Below are positions 1 to 13,400 of a stretch of DNA of 64,000 bases, piece after piece. This DNA comes from Archilochus colubris (Eukaryota; Chordata; Aves; Apodiformes; Trochilidae), in NCBI GenBank assembly GCA_023079485.1, contig CM041084.1, positions 17,264,609 through 17,328,608 on the forward strand, read 5' to 3'. A program made the translations under genes and the position numbers. The notes below the pieces were generated by a model, which ran no database searches, was not told the origin of the DNA, and saw only the letters and a list, made by a program, of their open reading frames with translations. Each line of letters begins with the position of its first letter. The first letter of the stretch is position 1.

Positions 1-3000
1 TCGTTGATTATATACCTTTTCAAACGTGTTTCTTACCTAATCTGGGTAGACTAGAAAAACATGAAATAATGTAATTTGGAATGAAAACATGAGGTACCAG
101 AATGAAAAAGAGAGGCATGTAAAATTGTGTCATTCTTTGATGTGGGCATGACTATATCTTTGTCTTTCTGAATCATGCAAGTGTTGTTCAATTGGTTTAT
201 TTTTTTGGTTTTTCATGAATATTGTTGTAGTCGCATTTCTGCTTTTTCCTAGGAAATTTGGAAGGAGGTGAGATTGCTCCAAATTTAGCTTTTGGAAATA
301 ATAGCTTGGCATAAACACTAGCACTGAGAGACACAGAACAGACCAAATGTAAGTGAATATTAAAAAATAGCACAAGCAGCAGAAAGTCAGGAAGGGTAAA
401 AATATGAAGTGTCATTAAAAAGTTTAACTTCAGATGTTGATTGGAATAGATGCCCTATTGTGTACAGGAAGGGCACTGAAACTGGTAAATATGAACTGCT
501 GAATGAGTGCAGAGATGGAAGGCTTTCTGCTGAGAGCCTGTTTGGTCCTGGGCCCATTTGTGCCATATGGGAAAGAAACCCATACTAAGATAAATTGTTT
601 ATTTTGCCCCAGAAGGCATTTTGCATAAAAACATGTTGCTCATAACTGTATTCAAGCTTTTAATTACAAACACCCAATTTAAGCTTCCAGTACTTTATTG
701 CCTAAGATGCGTATAAGGAGGTCTCAGCTCTCTGAAGTCACTCTGAGTCCCTCTGTGAGAGACCACACTGGACACCTATGTTACTCCATCTGACCAGATA
801 GCAGTTACTAACAGTCTCTTTGTCTTATTTTCTAAGGGTTTTAGGTCTTTCATTCATTTCAGGCTGTACCCTCTTCCTTATATCTTTATTTCCATTTCTC
901 CTGATTCCTCTTAGTTGGGCAGAAACAAATTTAGAAGTTCAGCAAGTGCTGGAGCAAGGTGAAGAAGGATAATCTGGAGACATGGCACAAACACATGGCA
1001 CAAACACTGGGTGAGTTCTCAACCCTTAGAGAAAACAAATCCCATGAATCACTGAGACACTGTGCTGGGTGGCAGATACTGGTCTTCCATGAGAGATTTC
1101 AAGGAAAGTAGCAAATATTTTTTAAGTGGGGGGGGGAGGGGAGAATCTCTGTTTTCTGTCCAAAAGTATCAGAGTACAGAAGCTGGCTGGCTTGCAAGGC
1201 AAGGAGAAAGGGCTCTGTCTGCCACTGAATTTGCCCAAATGTGGGTTTGTTTGCTCCTGGAGCAGCAGCTGCCCTGGAGGAGGGATCTGGCTATTGAGAC
1301 ACAAACCAGCACGACAACCACCCTGCTTTGCTGCAGTCTTTCTAGCTCCAGTAATCAGACAAGCACAGGAGAGGGTTCCTCCAGGTCAGATCTGGCATGA
1401 TTGATGCTGTGAGGCCTCAGCCATACCTTGCAGCAGCCTTGCCAAAATATGCCTCAAAGTATTTTGATATTTTCCCCACACAGGTCACAAACTGGAGTCC
1501 TAGTGAGTATTTTCCTGATTATATTCCATTTATTTATAGAAAAAGAGTCAAATTTAAGAACACATTTCCTGTGCAGAAGGGAAGAAGGAAGTCAAGGCAT
1601 GTCATGGCCCTGCCTAGGGCTGATCTGAAGTCTTTAGTTGGGCACAGACTTACTGTAGCTATTTTCCATCCCCTGGACTTTGTTTAGACTGTCTCAACTT
1701 CAGCAGTCTCAGAGAGATGTAAATTACTTTATGCAGGAGGACAATAACATTCTGTGAAGTCAAAATAGATTGTGGAAAATGTGTAAAGCTACTGGAGTGC
1801 ATGTTCTCTGTATCTGAATAGCAAACTAATGCCATAGCCTATGGGCTCCATTCCTAGAGAGAAACACAGACCAACTGAACACCACTACTGAGTCTTAGCA
1901 AGACTGGAGCCACAGTTTTTAGTTAATATAGGTGTAAGCATGAAAACAGTATAATTTCCCACGTGGATGTTATTCCACACAGTCCATTATTTAGCTTCCT
2001 TTAGTTGCATGGCATTGGTGTAAAAATAGGAATGCTTGTAATATTGTCCAGTACAAGAAGTCGAACCTTTTGTATGACATTCAACACATTACTAAATAGC
2101 ATGGAAACACGTTTGTGCAGTTTGTGGTAAGACTCACCAAACATCTATTCCCAATGTGGAGTCATAGCTGCTGAGGTAAATCTTCATTACCTGAGGAGAG
2201 AAAGGCACATCACAGCTGTTCTCAGCCCTCATTACACAGACTGTCTGAAGTTCATAATAAAAACTTATGAGTTCCATTTCTAGTAAGGAAAAAAAAAAAA
2301 AGTAGAATATAAAATCTTGTTTATGAATCATAACAATCAACATGGAGCACATCTGCTTTTTTCTGCTTTGTAGTTCATCTGCTCATAAATGCCAAAGCAT
2401 CCTTCCTTGAGGCTCTGCCTAAGCTTCATCCACCCCTGAATACAAGCAATTAGCCTGAGAGAACAGACAGAACCTCTACATCTTCCACTTTAATTTGTGA
2501 ATAGAAACCCTTCCCCAACCTAAACCCTAAACCATGTAAAAGCACAGTGCTTCCTCAGGACTTGGGAGGCTCTTGTGGCAGAGAAAACATGGTAACAGCT
2601 ACCAGTGTCAGCTCCAGCATCCTGCCAATGTCTCCTGGTATTTTCAGAGCTGAGCTCTCAATGTGGGAGCAGATGGGACCATAGTTTATAACTGTAAAGA
2701 TGTAGGAGTTAGCTTTTCACTGAGAACAAGCTCTAAATAAAAAACGCCATCAAGTTAACTTCTTTAAACATCCCTGCCCTTATCCTGAGGGTTTGTGCTC
2801 CTGACTGCCAGTGTTACCTGTATTCATCTTCTTTGAAGAACAAGTTTTTCTCATTCTCTGCTGGCTCTCACTCTTGCCCCAGATGGCTCCATAAATGTGT
2901 ATTTTACAGTCCAAAAATACTCTTCCTGAATTACCATTCCCTTGCCAGCCCATGGCTTCAACTAAAATAATTGGGTGGGTGAGGAATATTTTGAAAATCA

Positions 3001-6000
3001 ACCAGTATGTTTTAAAGGTGTCATCCAGCTTGTTCAATTTATTTTTTTTTCCCTTCCTTGTGCTTTCTGCAGCAGGTCTACTCACTGTATTTCTTCTGAT
3101 GCATCTTTTGTGTGTTGATACACATCACAGTGCTCTGTTTAAATGCTGAATTATTTCAGCAATCAAGAAATTGCTTACTCTTACTGCAGTGACATTTTAT
3201 GGCACAATACAGCAGCCTTTAAGTGAGGACAACTGGCTTCAAAGAAATATCCTCCATCTTTTGAGCTCTTCTAGGCATGACAGTAGTGTGCCTTATTTTA
3301 GTTCCTGGCCCAGATTCCTGTGGCAGTGTCAGTGCAAGTGGAACTGCAGCTCTGCTCTGCTTTTCCCAGTGCCTTGTGATCCAGAGTTCCATCAGCAACC
3401 CTGGGTTTGCTTTCCCTGGCTCTGAACTGGGCAGGCTGCTGCACAGGCCTTGCCTGGTGCCAAGATGCTGTAAACCCCACCTCACTCCCACCCTCCCAAC
3501 TTGTTTCACACACAGGCACAACATGATGCAGGATTACAGTCTGATGCCTTGAGCCTCTCCTACTATTTTTTATTATTTGCAACACCTGGAGAAAGTACTA
3601 GAAGTCTTGCTTCTGGTTTTAGTCTTCTTCACCTGTGTCTCTAGAGATCCGTCAGTCTTTTAAAAAACAAAATCTTTTTTTTCCTGACAAAGCCAGATTC
3701 TTGGCACATTCTTCCAGCATTCCTTTGAACAGCCAGTCAGCAAACAACAGCTCAAACACTCGCCTGCCCTCTCATTGTTTCCTGACCCTGATTTACAAGA
3801 GGTCAGCATGATAGATGTTTAAACTAACCACAGGCTTGGTTTATGCCTGGACGTTCCATCTGAGCTTTCATATCATATGAATTACAATTCCTTTAAATTC
3901 CTTTGCAATCAAATTCGAAAGCAGCAGTTGAATGTTTTCAGCACCTCCCATCCAAATATTGCATATCACTCAAGGCCAGAATGTACCCCTTCTCCCTCTT
4001 TCTGGATATCACCTTTCCTTCTATTATTCATATTTTCAAATTGTTCTTGAACAGCATGGAAGTTCATCTTATCAAATGGGCAGCCAAGTGTAGTGACATC
4101 CAAGAGTGCTTCTCCAGATAAGAGTGTTACAAGCTATCCCTTTGCAGATATTACTAGGCTGGCTTTCACAGCACAAATACGTGATGTGGGCAAGCACAGT
4201 CTTAGATTTTCTGTAATTTCTGGAGAAATTACAGCCCCTGATTTTAGAGATATGTATCAGCTTTATTTTCAAGCTATAAGGAAGTGTGCCACAACAAATG
4301 AAAACAAACTGCTGCAGGAGGCATAGTATTTGTGCTTTTTCATATCCAGCTGTGGCACTGCACATGGCAGTGTCCTGTTCAGTGGCATCATCTTGAGGGG
4401 ACACCCTTGTCACAGCACTGGCCAGCTGTGCTGCTTGACCCCTTGGCCAGTAGATCAACTGCTAGGTCATGCACTGCTTGCTGCACTCTGGCCTCTTCCT
4501 AATACCACCCCCGTTTTTCCTGGATGCATTTCTTTTACTGTCTTCCTTCATCTTTTGTTGTATTTTTAATTCTCCTTTTGTCTTAATTTCACTGGAACTA
4601 TCAGTCTTTTGCTGGGCTCTCAGACTCTGAAGGATCAGCTGTACTTCCTTTCTGGTCTCACAGGACTGCTGCTGAAGGTTCTGGCAAAATTTATTTCTTG
4701 TAGCTTTTTTTCCCCCAGACTTTACTGAAATAGCTGTTTGACTTTCCAATAAGAGATGCTGCACTACTACCAGGAGCAGGTGGTTCTCATTTGAGAAACT
4801 GCAGTCAAGAAACCAAAGCATGTGACATCTTGTGAATCACTGATTCTTGCTTTTTGTCCTGACATTTCTCTTATCTTGAGTTGAAGGCTGATCCTTAAAA
4901 TGGATAACTAAGTGAAACTGCATTCCACACCACTACAGCCCAGCAAAATTCTATCTAGACAAATGGCTTAGGTGGAGTCACTGCAAAATGCAGAATTAAA
5001 AAAGAACACTAGATTTTGGGCTGTACAATATTTCTGTATTTGTACTCTTGCTTTCCAGATGAAATAAAACCTACATAGCAACTCCTAAGGCAGTGCTTAA
5101 AATCTCCCTATGTGTATCAGCATAACCCTCTATTAATTTTCTTTATCAGAAAGTTAAACTTGAGATCCTATTTGCCAATTTGCAATCCTTCTTTACTCCT
5201 GCGTGGAGTGCTGGCAATCCCAGCCAGCCACCAGTCCCCTCAGCTTGTTCCACACCGTATAAAGTCAAACTGAAAACATACCATGCTTCACTTTATGATC
5301 TCCCAAAAGAGTAAAAAAGATAAGGAAAAAAAGCAGGAGATCATAGAGAAATTTTCTTTTTAAACACATATTACAGAAGTTTATCTACAGTAAAAGAGAA
5401 TATCAGATTTAAACATCTAAAATTCAGAACCTGGATGTATTAAGACATTTTAAAATACAGCTCTGGGTTTTAATGTCTTTGGCTAGGGCCAATCTCTCTA
5501 TTTGGTGTTATCTGGACTGAGCTAGCTGAAAGGAGATTCTGCTGTCTCCAGACGAGTTCATCCAGTTTCTATCGCCAGCCCATCACATAACAACAATAAC
5601 TTTACACTTAGCTCATGAAGATATGCCAGAGAATCCTCTTCTGCACCTCGCTGCAGTCCAGATGGGCTGGAAGGCAATGCAGGGTCCCAGAGTAGTTGTG
5701 CCTGAGCCTGTAACAACTGTTTTTTTGTCCTACTTAGTATCTGAAAATTCTTTATGTTTTTGGTTGTGCATGAAGAACAAGAACGTGGAGCTTGTGCACA
5801 TGTGATTTGAGTGGCCCTTGATAATGTCAATGCCACAGTCATCATAGTCATTACCCCTGATAAAAGTGTTCTCTCACTGTCTCCTCAGTGGTTTCACTGT
5901 GAAAGAGGAAATAGCATATCTCAGGTGCAAGCAGAAATGTTCCCCAAGGATACATTAGTCTCTCCTGCCATAAAGAAACCTGTCCTTGACTCCCATCGCC

Positions 6001-7254
6001 CATCCAGGTGCTCTCTCCTCCTTGCTGTGTGTCTGTTCCTTAAGCAGAACATTTACAATCATTGCTCATAGTGTTTCTTCTTCAGTTCTGCCCTAGATCT
6101 TCTCTGATTTAGCTTCTGCCACATGTGCCACACGGAATCAGGGTGCTTAGCTCATGACTTCCATGAAGTTCAGAACTGGAGGTAAAACAAATATATCATT
6201 CTAATTCTAAATTGTCATTTTAAATTGTTACTTGTAAAACTCAGTTACTTTAAAAACAAGAGCTTGTGAGGGAAGCAGAAGGAATAGTGCATCTATCTCA
6301 GCAGCTTCCTTATGATGAAGGCTAACAAGGAACAGACTGTTCCATTGATGCTGCATGTCAGCCCAAGCTTCTGGAAGGCCCATTTGTCTCCTAGGGGTCC
6401 CACAAAAGCTTCTACTGATTTCTTTCTAGCAAATACTACTGCTCCCTCCTCTCATCTGCCTCCTATTCTCAAGAGATTTGTTGAGGTTACTCTTGATTTT
6501 GCTTCCACAGTTCTATTTCAGCTTCTGAATCTTTAATCTTTCTTCCAAGGTGTTAAGGGATCCACATTCTCTTTTCAGCATTTTCTGCAAAGTCAAGAAA
6601 TAGCTGTGGTCAATAACCCTTTCTTCCCTCTCTGTAGTTTGCCTCTAAAACATCTTACCATAAATACCATTTCAGGAGCTTTCTCCATGCTTATGATTCA
6701 CCAGCCTTTCTACTTCAGAGCTGTCATATTCTTTCCAAGTGAAAATTTTGTCTTGTCTCCCTGGCATTCATTGCCATGCTACAGTCTGGTATTTCCTAAG
6801 CTGAGCTAGTGCAGCACCCACATTGAGATATTTTTGGTAATCTTTTTTTAATGCCACTATTCTGAACACATTTTCTTGCAACTCTTTAGCTTCTGTGTCC
6901 TCTTAATATAGAACCATGATATTAGTTTCCCCATCTGTTATTCCCACCTTGCATAACTTGTGTTCCCATAGGTCTGATACAGGTAGGAAAGAGGCAGTAG
7001 GTTTGTGTGGGGTCACCAGTCACTGTACCCTACAAAAAATCTGAGCAGCTTTCAACTAGGTTTGGTGAACAGTAGATTACATCTTGAAAACATCCTTTAA
7101 GATGAACTTGTACTATCCTTTCCTTGTATTTTTTTAATCTCTGCATTTGCAAATGTGAATATATAATTAAGCCTACCAGATTTTTCTGAAAACAACTGTG
7201 AAAGTGTAAACACAAAAGAGAGGGGCTGAGTGCTTAGCACTGACCAACGGGGAA
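1..7254. other. Non-coding AT-rich DNA, no gene recognised
   Basis: No frame here is long or patterned enough to call a gene, and no RNA gene was recognised. The stretch holds a 13-base tandem duplication (980-1005) and a 13-base A run near 2288. Two minus-strand open frames look mildly protein-like. The one at 4462-4821 is rich in Lys, Gln and Glu and has a possible acceptor just above it. The other is at 5558-5851. Neither could be tied to a family or given convincing splice sites at both ends, so the region is left as intergenic or intronic sequence. Confidence 0.6.
980..1005 (+). repeat. 13-bp tandem duplication
   Basis: Two perfect adjacent copies of acatggcacaaac. This is a simple short tandem duplication in non-coding DNA with no visible function. 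Confidence 0.85.
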
Positions 7255-7500
7255 TAACTGGGAGTAATGAGATTAAACTGAACAAAGAAAAACCACTGAA
7301 GGTTGAACATCAGGAAAATATCCTGGCCGTGTCTATCAGACCATGGACTAATTTCCCACGGGAAGTGGTGGAAACTCCATTTCGAGTAATTTAAAATAGA
7401 CCAGATAAATCACAAAAAAACCCAGAGGTCTGGGAACAACCCATTTGGAATTGGAAAGGGCCGAACTAGATGGCTTCAAAAGATGGTTTTAGTCTCGGTT
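7255..7500 (+). mobile_element. Degraded CR1-type LINE 3' fragment (plus orientation)
   Basis: The segment keeps the order of landmarks seen near CR1 3' ends: a 'gttgaacatcaggaaaa' block, then 'gaagtggtggaaactcc', then an 'aaagggccgaactagatggc' block. The terminal repeat of the family is mostly lost, and many substitutions and small gaps are present. It looks older than the copy at 12.7 kb. Boundaries are approximate. It carries no usable reverse-transcriptase frame. Confidence 0.6.
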
Positions 7501-10500
7501 TCTCTCATTCTGAAATTACATAATATGCCTTGTTTAGGGTCTGTTAAGGCAGGACTGCCAAACCTGCAGCTGTACTGTGTTCTCATTACAGTCAGGTTGA
7601 AATGCAAATGTGGCTCCAACTGATCATTTTTCTGTGTTGTGGTAATGTTACAGCTCCAACCTGCTAGCATAACCAGAGCAGTCCCCCATGGGCCCTCCTC
7701 CTCCCCACACTACAGACGCGGCTGGGGACTGTCCTAGGATCCTTCTGCCAAAACGCTCCTTTGTTTTTGACCGATTCCTCATTATTTCCTCTACCACGTA
7801 CCTTGTTGGGCTGAGCTCCCCTAGATGGCAGAGCTGAAGCAATTTAAAATGCCAAATGCTTTATGCAGCCTCGCTGTAACAGGGACTGCCATAGACAGCC
7901 CACTGATTTCTTGAGCTACTTGCTAGAAACAGCTTCTGTTGTCATGGGTCACTCTGCTGCACGTGAGACACGGTCCAACTCCACGTACAGTTAATGCAGT
8001 TAGGATTTGGCCCCAAAAGGATATTGTTTCACATGAGCAATTCAAGTTTCCAGTTCTCAAAAACAGCAGGCCAAGAAAACAACTCACTTAGCAAATCCCC
8101 GTGGTCCAGCTGCCCTGACTTTTCAAAAAACATCAGCCTTGATACAGTTGTGAAAACGCTGTGAAAAAAGAAGCAATGAACGTGATGAGGCAAGTTCAGA
8201 GAAGCTGCACGTGACCCACCTTCCTGTCCACTTACACTTTTCAAGCCTTCTGTTACATAACACCACAGGTTATCCCATTAGCAGCATTAGTCCACATGGT
8301 TTTCCTTTCTGTCCACACACAGATGTTTTTACTGCTAATTGAATTCTACTGCAATGCTTAAGTTGAAGTCTTTCCATGTTGAAGTGCTGAAGAAAGGTGA
8401 ACCCAAACTGGGTCACATTTTGAGGATTTTATTGGAAATCACACAGACAACCTTCTGTAAGTTTAAAGCTCTGATAAAAAGTGTTTCAAGTATGTTACTT
8501 CCAGAATTGTTTCCATTTTCTACAGTTTGCAGAAGAGGACAACAGGTCAGGGGCTTTATTTGTGTGTCATTTCTTTTTCAGCTCAGCAGCTCCCTGTGCT
8601 GTGTTGCAGTTCTCAGCTGGAAAAAGACTTCATTTTCTTTGAACTGTTGTTGGATTGGCATGAGATGCCTGAGAATTTCCCATCTTCAAGGCAGAGACAA
8701 AGCAAATAAACTGATAGTGGCTGTAGTAGATATTCAGAGGGGAAAAGGAAATTATTTGGGAAGCAAGAAGATTGATCTGAATTACTTCAAGAGTCCCTTT
8801 TTCTTACATGTCTGAATATGTAAATTTAGGTAACTAATACAATTCAAATCAAAATCTGTGAGTATAGCATAGCAAAAAAAAAAAAAAATTATTTTGCCTT
8901 GGTTGGTTAAGTTATCAGTCCAGAATCAGGCTAGCCTTCTTAACTCTGAATTTGTACAGCTTTACAGTTTTTTCCTGAAAAATTTTCTTCTTATATAATA
9001 GTTATTCTGCATGCACCCAGGCTTTTACTGATGGTTTCCTTATTACTTCTATTTGTTATACTTTCTATTATTTTAATCTCTTTTTTTGCTAGTAGTTTTA
9101 CCATTTTTAATTTGTTACTCATCTCTGATTGTCTCCAGAACATTTAATATTTACTTTACCTATTTTGTGAGCTTTTGCTTCCTTGCTTTATCTTTCTTAT
9201 CTTTCTAATCACTGTACATCTTTTTTGATTTTCCACAGTATGGCTTCACAGTATCAAATACTCATGTTGCAAAATTTCCCCTCATATAAAGATCAACAAT
9301 AAGTTAGCTGGGAGTCATCCGTATTTCATTACATTTGGCACTGAGAAGTGCAGCTTTTAAAGAGCCTCCACCCTACAGCTGCATCTCATCACTGATCCAT
9401 TTAAATGCACTAATCTAGTCAAACAGCAAATGTTTCCCATTACAACCTGTCTCTAAGTGACATCTATGTGCTAGTTTAGGAATAGAACTTCATGAGAGAA
9501 CTACTCTGGAGGTAAAACAGGAAAAGATATTCTCTGGTTCAGTGCTAAACACTGCATGCTTTTAGTCTGAAATAAGTATGGAGCCATGTACTTCCATCCA
9601 GTTATACAGTCAGTAAAATAAATATTGTGTCAGTCAGTGAATACAGATTCTGTAATTATGGGTTATATGTATGACCAGTTAGATGACTAGAAATTGGCTC
9701 CTAGGGATTTCTCCACAGAAAATGAAAATTACAAAAAACCTCTGAAGTTCATAAAGAACATAGGGTAGGATATCTAACACATTACTAATATCCCTAAGGC
9801 CCTCAGGTCTTTATAGTGGAGATCATATCACTGTAGCTTTGTGAAAGCAGTAATGAAGCCTGATGTGCCCATGGGCTAGTACAAGGCTGTGTGAGATGGC
9901 TTGCTTGTTTGACTTCCTTGTCATAGTTATACTACCAGAAATCCTGTTTATCAGGATGTAGTGTCTTTAAAAAAAAGAAATTGTGGGGTTTGCAGGTCCT
10001 GTGACACAGGAGCATTTTAATGCCAACCTCACAGAAAGATGCAAAAGGAGATTCTTACAGTCAAGGAAAATACCTAGTATATTCAACAGTATATTATCCA
10101 GTACAGATTATCTTTCAGTCCTCATGCTGCTTTCATGCATGTTGGCTGTCAGTAGGCTGCAGAACTCTTGCCCACCACTGCTCCACTCACTGTTCCACTG
10201 AACCATTCATGGTTCTCCAAAACCGTGAAGGGCTTTTGAAGAACCCCTTCAGAAGAACTGAAGGGGTTTATAAATGAGAGGGTGTGCAGCTGTAATTTTG
10301 GTACCAAGAACCCATGGGAGTCTGTTTCTTCACATCAAAGGCAAGTAAATAAAGGATAACATACAGTCAGAGATGCACAGGCTTTGGAGCTCTTTGCAGG
10401 AGCTGCTACCAAGTGATCCACTGAGGCTGTACCCAGCTGCTTACACTTTCTGGCACCTTTTGAAATATTACAGTTTCTCCTGAAGGCCTTTTTCAGTACC

Positions 10501-12734
10501 AAATTGTTTTCGTATGTATTAGATGGGTCTCTGAATCCTAGTTTCTGCAGTGCTAGCACTCACAAAATTAAGTCTACTTTTGATTATAGTGGCAGCTCCT
10601 TTCCAAAACTCCTTTTCTTAGTCTTTAGTCCACAACAGTGGTCAATGGCACCTTAGACCTCTGGTGTACCTTCCCATATACTCAACCTTAAGGACATACT
10701 CATAAAACCCTAAATTGCATTTGTTCTCTGGATTAATATCCCAGCTGTGATAAATGTGGCAGTTCTTGGATAACAAAATTATTGTTTCATGCTGTTTGCT
10801 GGCAGCATCAGGAGAGTAATTGCAGTGGTCCCAGTTCAGTCACACACCGAAGGCCATTTTACAGCAACAAGGACTGAAAAATAAACTGCTGAAGGGTCTC
10901 TCAGTTCCATGAAATGGACACATCTCCAACTATTACCTTGTCCAGCAGTGAACAGGGTGATTTAGTCACTCCTTGCTAGAGAATCATTTAGAGAATACCT
11001 GTATCAAAAAGCTTTCTATGATGTTGACATAGAGAACAGACCTCCAGTGAACAAAACACCTAATCTAATCTAATCCTGCTAGAGTGCATACTGTGAAAAG
11101 GCAAGATTTGAATTAAGTTTCAATGCATTTGGTACATAGTACATGATGCTTAACTCTTCATCTCAAGAGAGGTCAATTATATAATGTCGTAGTATTTTAT
11201 CTTTCTCTGGACTTACACACAAGCCAGTTGTGAAAGATCGTCTAATAATTTCTTATGGCAGTAGACATGACTGCTCAATTCTTTATTTTCTTTATTACTA
11301 TTAAATGGATCAAACTTCTATGTCAGTAAAAATTAAATGCAGTAGGCGTATTGTTTCCAGAGTCATGACTATTCCTGGTATACTCCATGACAGACTAATA
11401 AGTTTTCTAACACGATGAATGAAACCAAACTGAAAATCAAGCATTAACTTTAACAGAAGCTTTCAAAATACAAGTCCTGGTCCCATGCTCAGAGCAGAAA
11501 ATCCTTCCTTACTAAAAGCAAATCTCCAGTAATACAGATCCTGTAGCACAGTCACATTGTTGCTCTCACCCTGCAAAATGGCATGGCAATATATAAAGTG
11601 AGAAGCCAAAATAATAATAGGAAATAACAAATTAACATAATTTAAATGTCTCAGTTGATATACTCAGTTCTAACAGCAATGCTACCAGGAGAAAAATCCC
11701 CCTACACACTTGGTTGAAAGCCTTACTGTTAACTCATGCATGTCATACTTATTTCTTAATACAGAAATAATTAATATTTGTATACGTGGGGTTATATATA
11801 GCAGAATTACAGAGCTTCCCCCCTGCTAGTCATCAAAGGGATGCTGTTTTATACACAGAAATAAAGTGTTATGTTTATTGTACTTCTCACAATATAAGGC
11901 TCTACAAAAAGGAAATGGAATAGTATTATATCACTACAATTACAGTAATCTGGGCTCTCCCAGAAGTCAGTGAAGTAATAAACCTAAGAAACTGATGCAA
12001 GCCACCTTAAAGAGTGGTATGAACACATCTGGTCAGCTTCTCTGTATCTTCATGGACTACTGAGAGAGCATAGCTAATTAGCTTAATCAAATTAATAATT
12101 CATAGATGGGTAAAATCAGATGTCATGAATGCCATCCTCAGTACCTAGTGGTCTTGGAGAGCACAAGCCAGGCAGAAAATTTCCTTTGCCTCAGGGTGTT
12201 AGGGGGTTGTATTATTAGACTCCCTGTTTGCTCAGAAGGAGTCTTATTGCAGACAGATTTGTAAGGATTTGCTTGCACCTGCAGTTAGCTACAGTGGCCA
12301 TGGTGGACCACCTTTATTTGCAACAAGAGCCCCTTAATCTTATCTTCACAGTGAGCTTATGTGCATCAGATATTCATATTTTCAAAAGAGAGTACCCAGC
12401 ATACACTATGCTAATCCATTAATGTTTTCAGTATTTCAGCAGTGCTCCTGCTCTGAATTGGAACTAAAAGAAAGCCTTTTCATTAAAAGCCAGAAAGAGA
12501 AAGGGAGTATGAGATCCATTTAATTAAGACACTTCCAGTCAATATGCTAAGGAACGTTTAGATTCTGCACCTTATGCATTGTCAATGGAAAGCAGAGCAG
12601 AGACTGAAAAAGCTTGGAGGAAGCTAATGTAAAATGAGTAAAGACTCCAAGCCTAGACCATAGATGACAAGACTAAGGTTCTGGCATTTATGAGAGAATA
12701 AAAAAATTATTTAGCTACTAAGTGGACCCCTTGT
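7501..12734. other. Non-coding DNA, no gene recognised
   Basis: Nothing convincing is coded here. The longest frame outside the CpG island, 158 codons at 8339-8815 (+), has no recognisable domain or codon pattern and is compatible with chance. Visible features are a long A run (about 8874-8888) and the perfect hairpin at 10242-10268. No tRNA, rRNA or repeat array was recognised. Confidence 0.6.
10242..10268 (+). repeat. Perfect 11-bp inverted repeat (hairpin)
   Basis: The left arm aaccccttcag (10242-10252) and right arm ctgaaggggtt (10258-10268) are exact reverse complements separated by the 5-base loop aagaa. One further G:U-type pair is possible at 10241/10269. The stem is too short for a microRNA precursor as it stands. 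The flanks (10220-10240) contain loosely related 'gaagggctttt' sequence but no clear stem extension. Confidence 0.8.
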
Positions 12735-13158
12735 CTGTTGAAGAGTGGCAAGAGGGCTGGAGCAGCCATCTTATGAAGACAGAATGAGATGTTCAGGTTG
12801 TTCAGCCTAGAGAAAAGGCGGCTCTGGAGACACCTTAGAGCACCTTCCAGTATCTCAAGGGGTGCTATAAGAAAGCTGGCAAGGGACTTTTTGCAAGGAC
12901 ATGGGGTGATAGGACCAGGGCTAATGGCTTTAAATTGGAAGAGGGTAGATTTAGATTAGATATTAAGAAGAAATTTTTCACTATGAGGGTGGTGAGACAC
13001 TGGCACAGGTTGCCCAGGGAAGCTATGGATGACCCCTTCCTCGAAGAGTTCAAGGACAGGACAAGTGGGAGATCTAGCCCCATGCAGGGCTGTTGGAACT
13101 AGAAAATTTTTAAGGTCCCTTTCAAACTAAACCATTCTATGACTTTATGATTCTAAGT
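12735..13158 (+). mobile_element. CR1 LINE 3' fragment (plus orientation)
   Basis: This is a clear 5'-truncated CR1. It contains in order 'ttcagcctagagaaaaggcg', 'gatattaagaagaaattttt', 'gagggtggtgagacactggc', 'aggttgcccagggaagctat', and a family-type 3' tail 'ccattctatgactttatgattcta'. It covers the end of the element after the reverse transcriptase and is non-autonomous. A 72-codon minus-strand frame inside it is an antisense shadow, not a gene. The left edge is approximate. Confidence 0.92.
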
Positions 13159-13324
13159 GAGCTCTGATACAGTTTAAGAGCAGCCTGCCAGTCTGCTCTG
13201 CCTCAAGTGCCACATTTGACAGTGATAAGGTGTTCCAACAACACTGCTGCAGAGGATGCTGTGAGGAGTGACTGGTATCACAGACCAGCAAAATCACCTT
13301 GCCCAGAAGTGCCAGTGTCCATAA

Positions 13325-13400
13325 AACTGTTTGGGTTGTAAAAGACCTTTAAGATCATGAAGTCCAACAAGTCCCAGTAGCAGGTATAACCTCAGGCTAG
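13325..13400 (-). mobile_element. Short CR1 3'-end fragment (minus orientation)
   Basis: The bases 'tgtttgggttgtaaaagacc' followed by 'tttaagatcatgaagtccaa' are the reverse complement of a CR1 terminal region. The piece is under 100 bases, lies about 170 bases after the plus-oriented CR1 copy, and is in the opposite orientation, so the two are separate insertions. Extent is approximate. Confidence 0.7.

Noticed and set aside
4462..4821. 119-codon minus-strand frame rich in Lys, Gln and Glu
   Set aside because: Mildly protein-like with a possible acceptor ('ttggtttcttgactgcag' on the minus strand) but no donor and no recognised family. Too weak to annotate.
8339..8815. 158-codon plus-strand frame, the longest outside the CpG island
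   Set aside because: No recognisable domain, codon preference or flanking splice sites. A few frames of this length are expected by chance in 64 kb.
12865..13083. 72-codon minus-strand frame
   Set aside because: It is the antisense of a CR1 3' fragment. The similar plus-strand frame at 55867-56058 comes from another CR1 copy.
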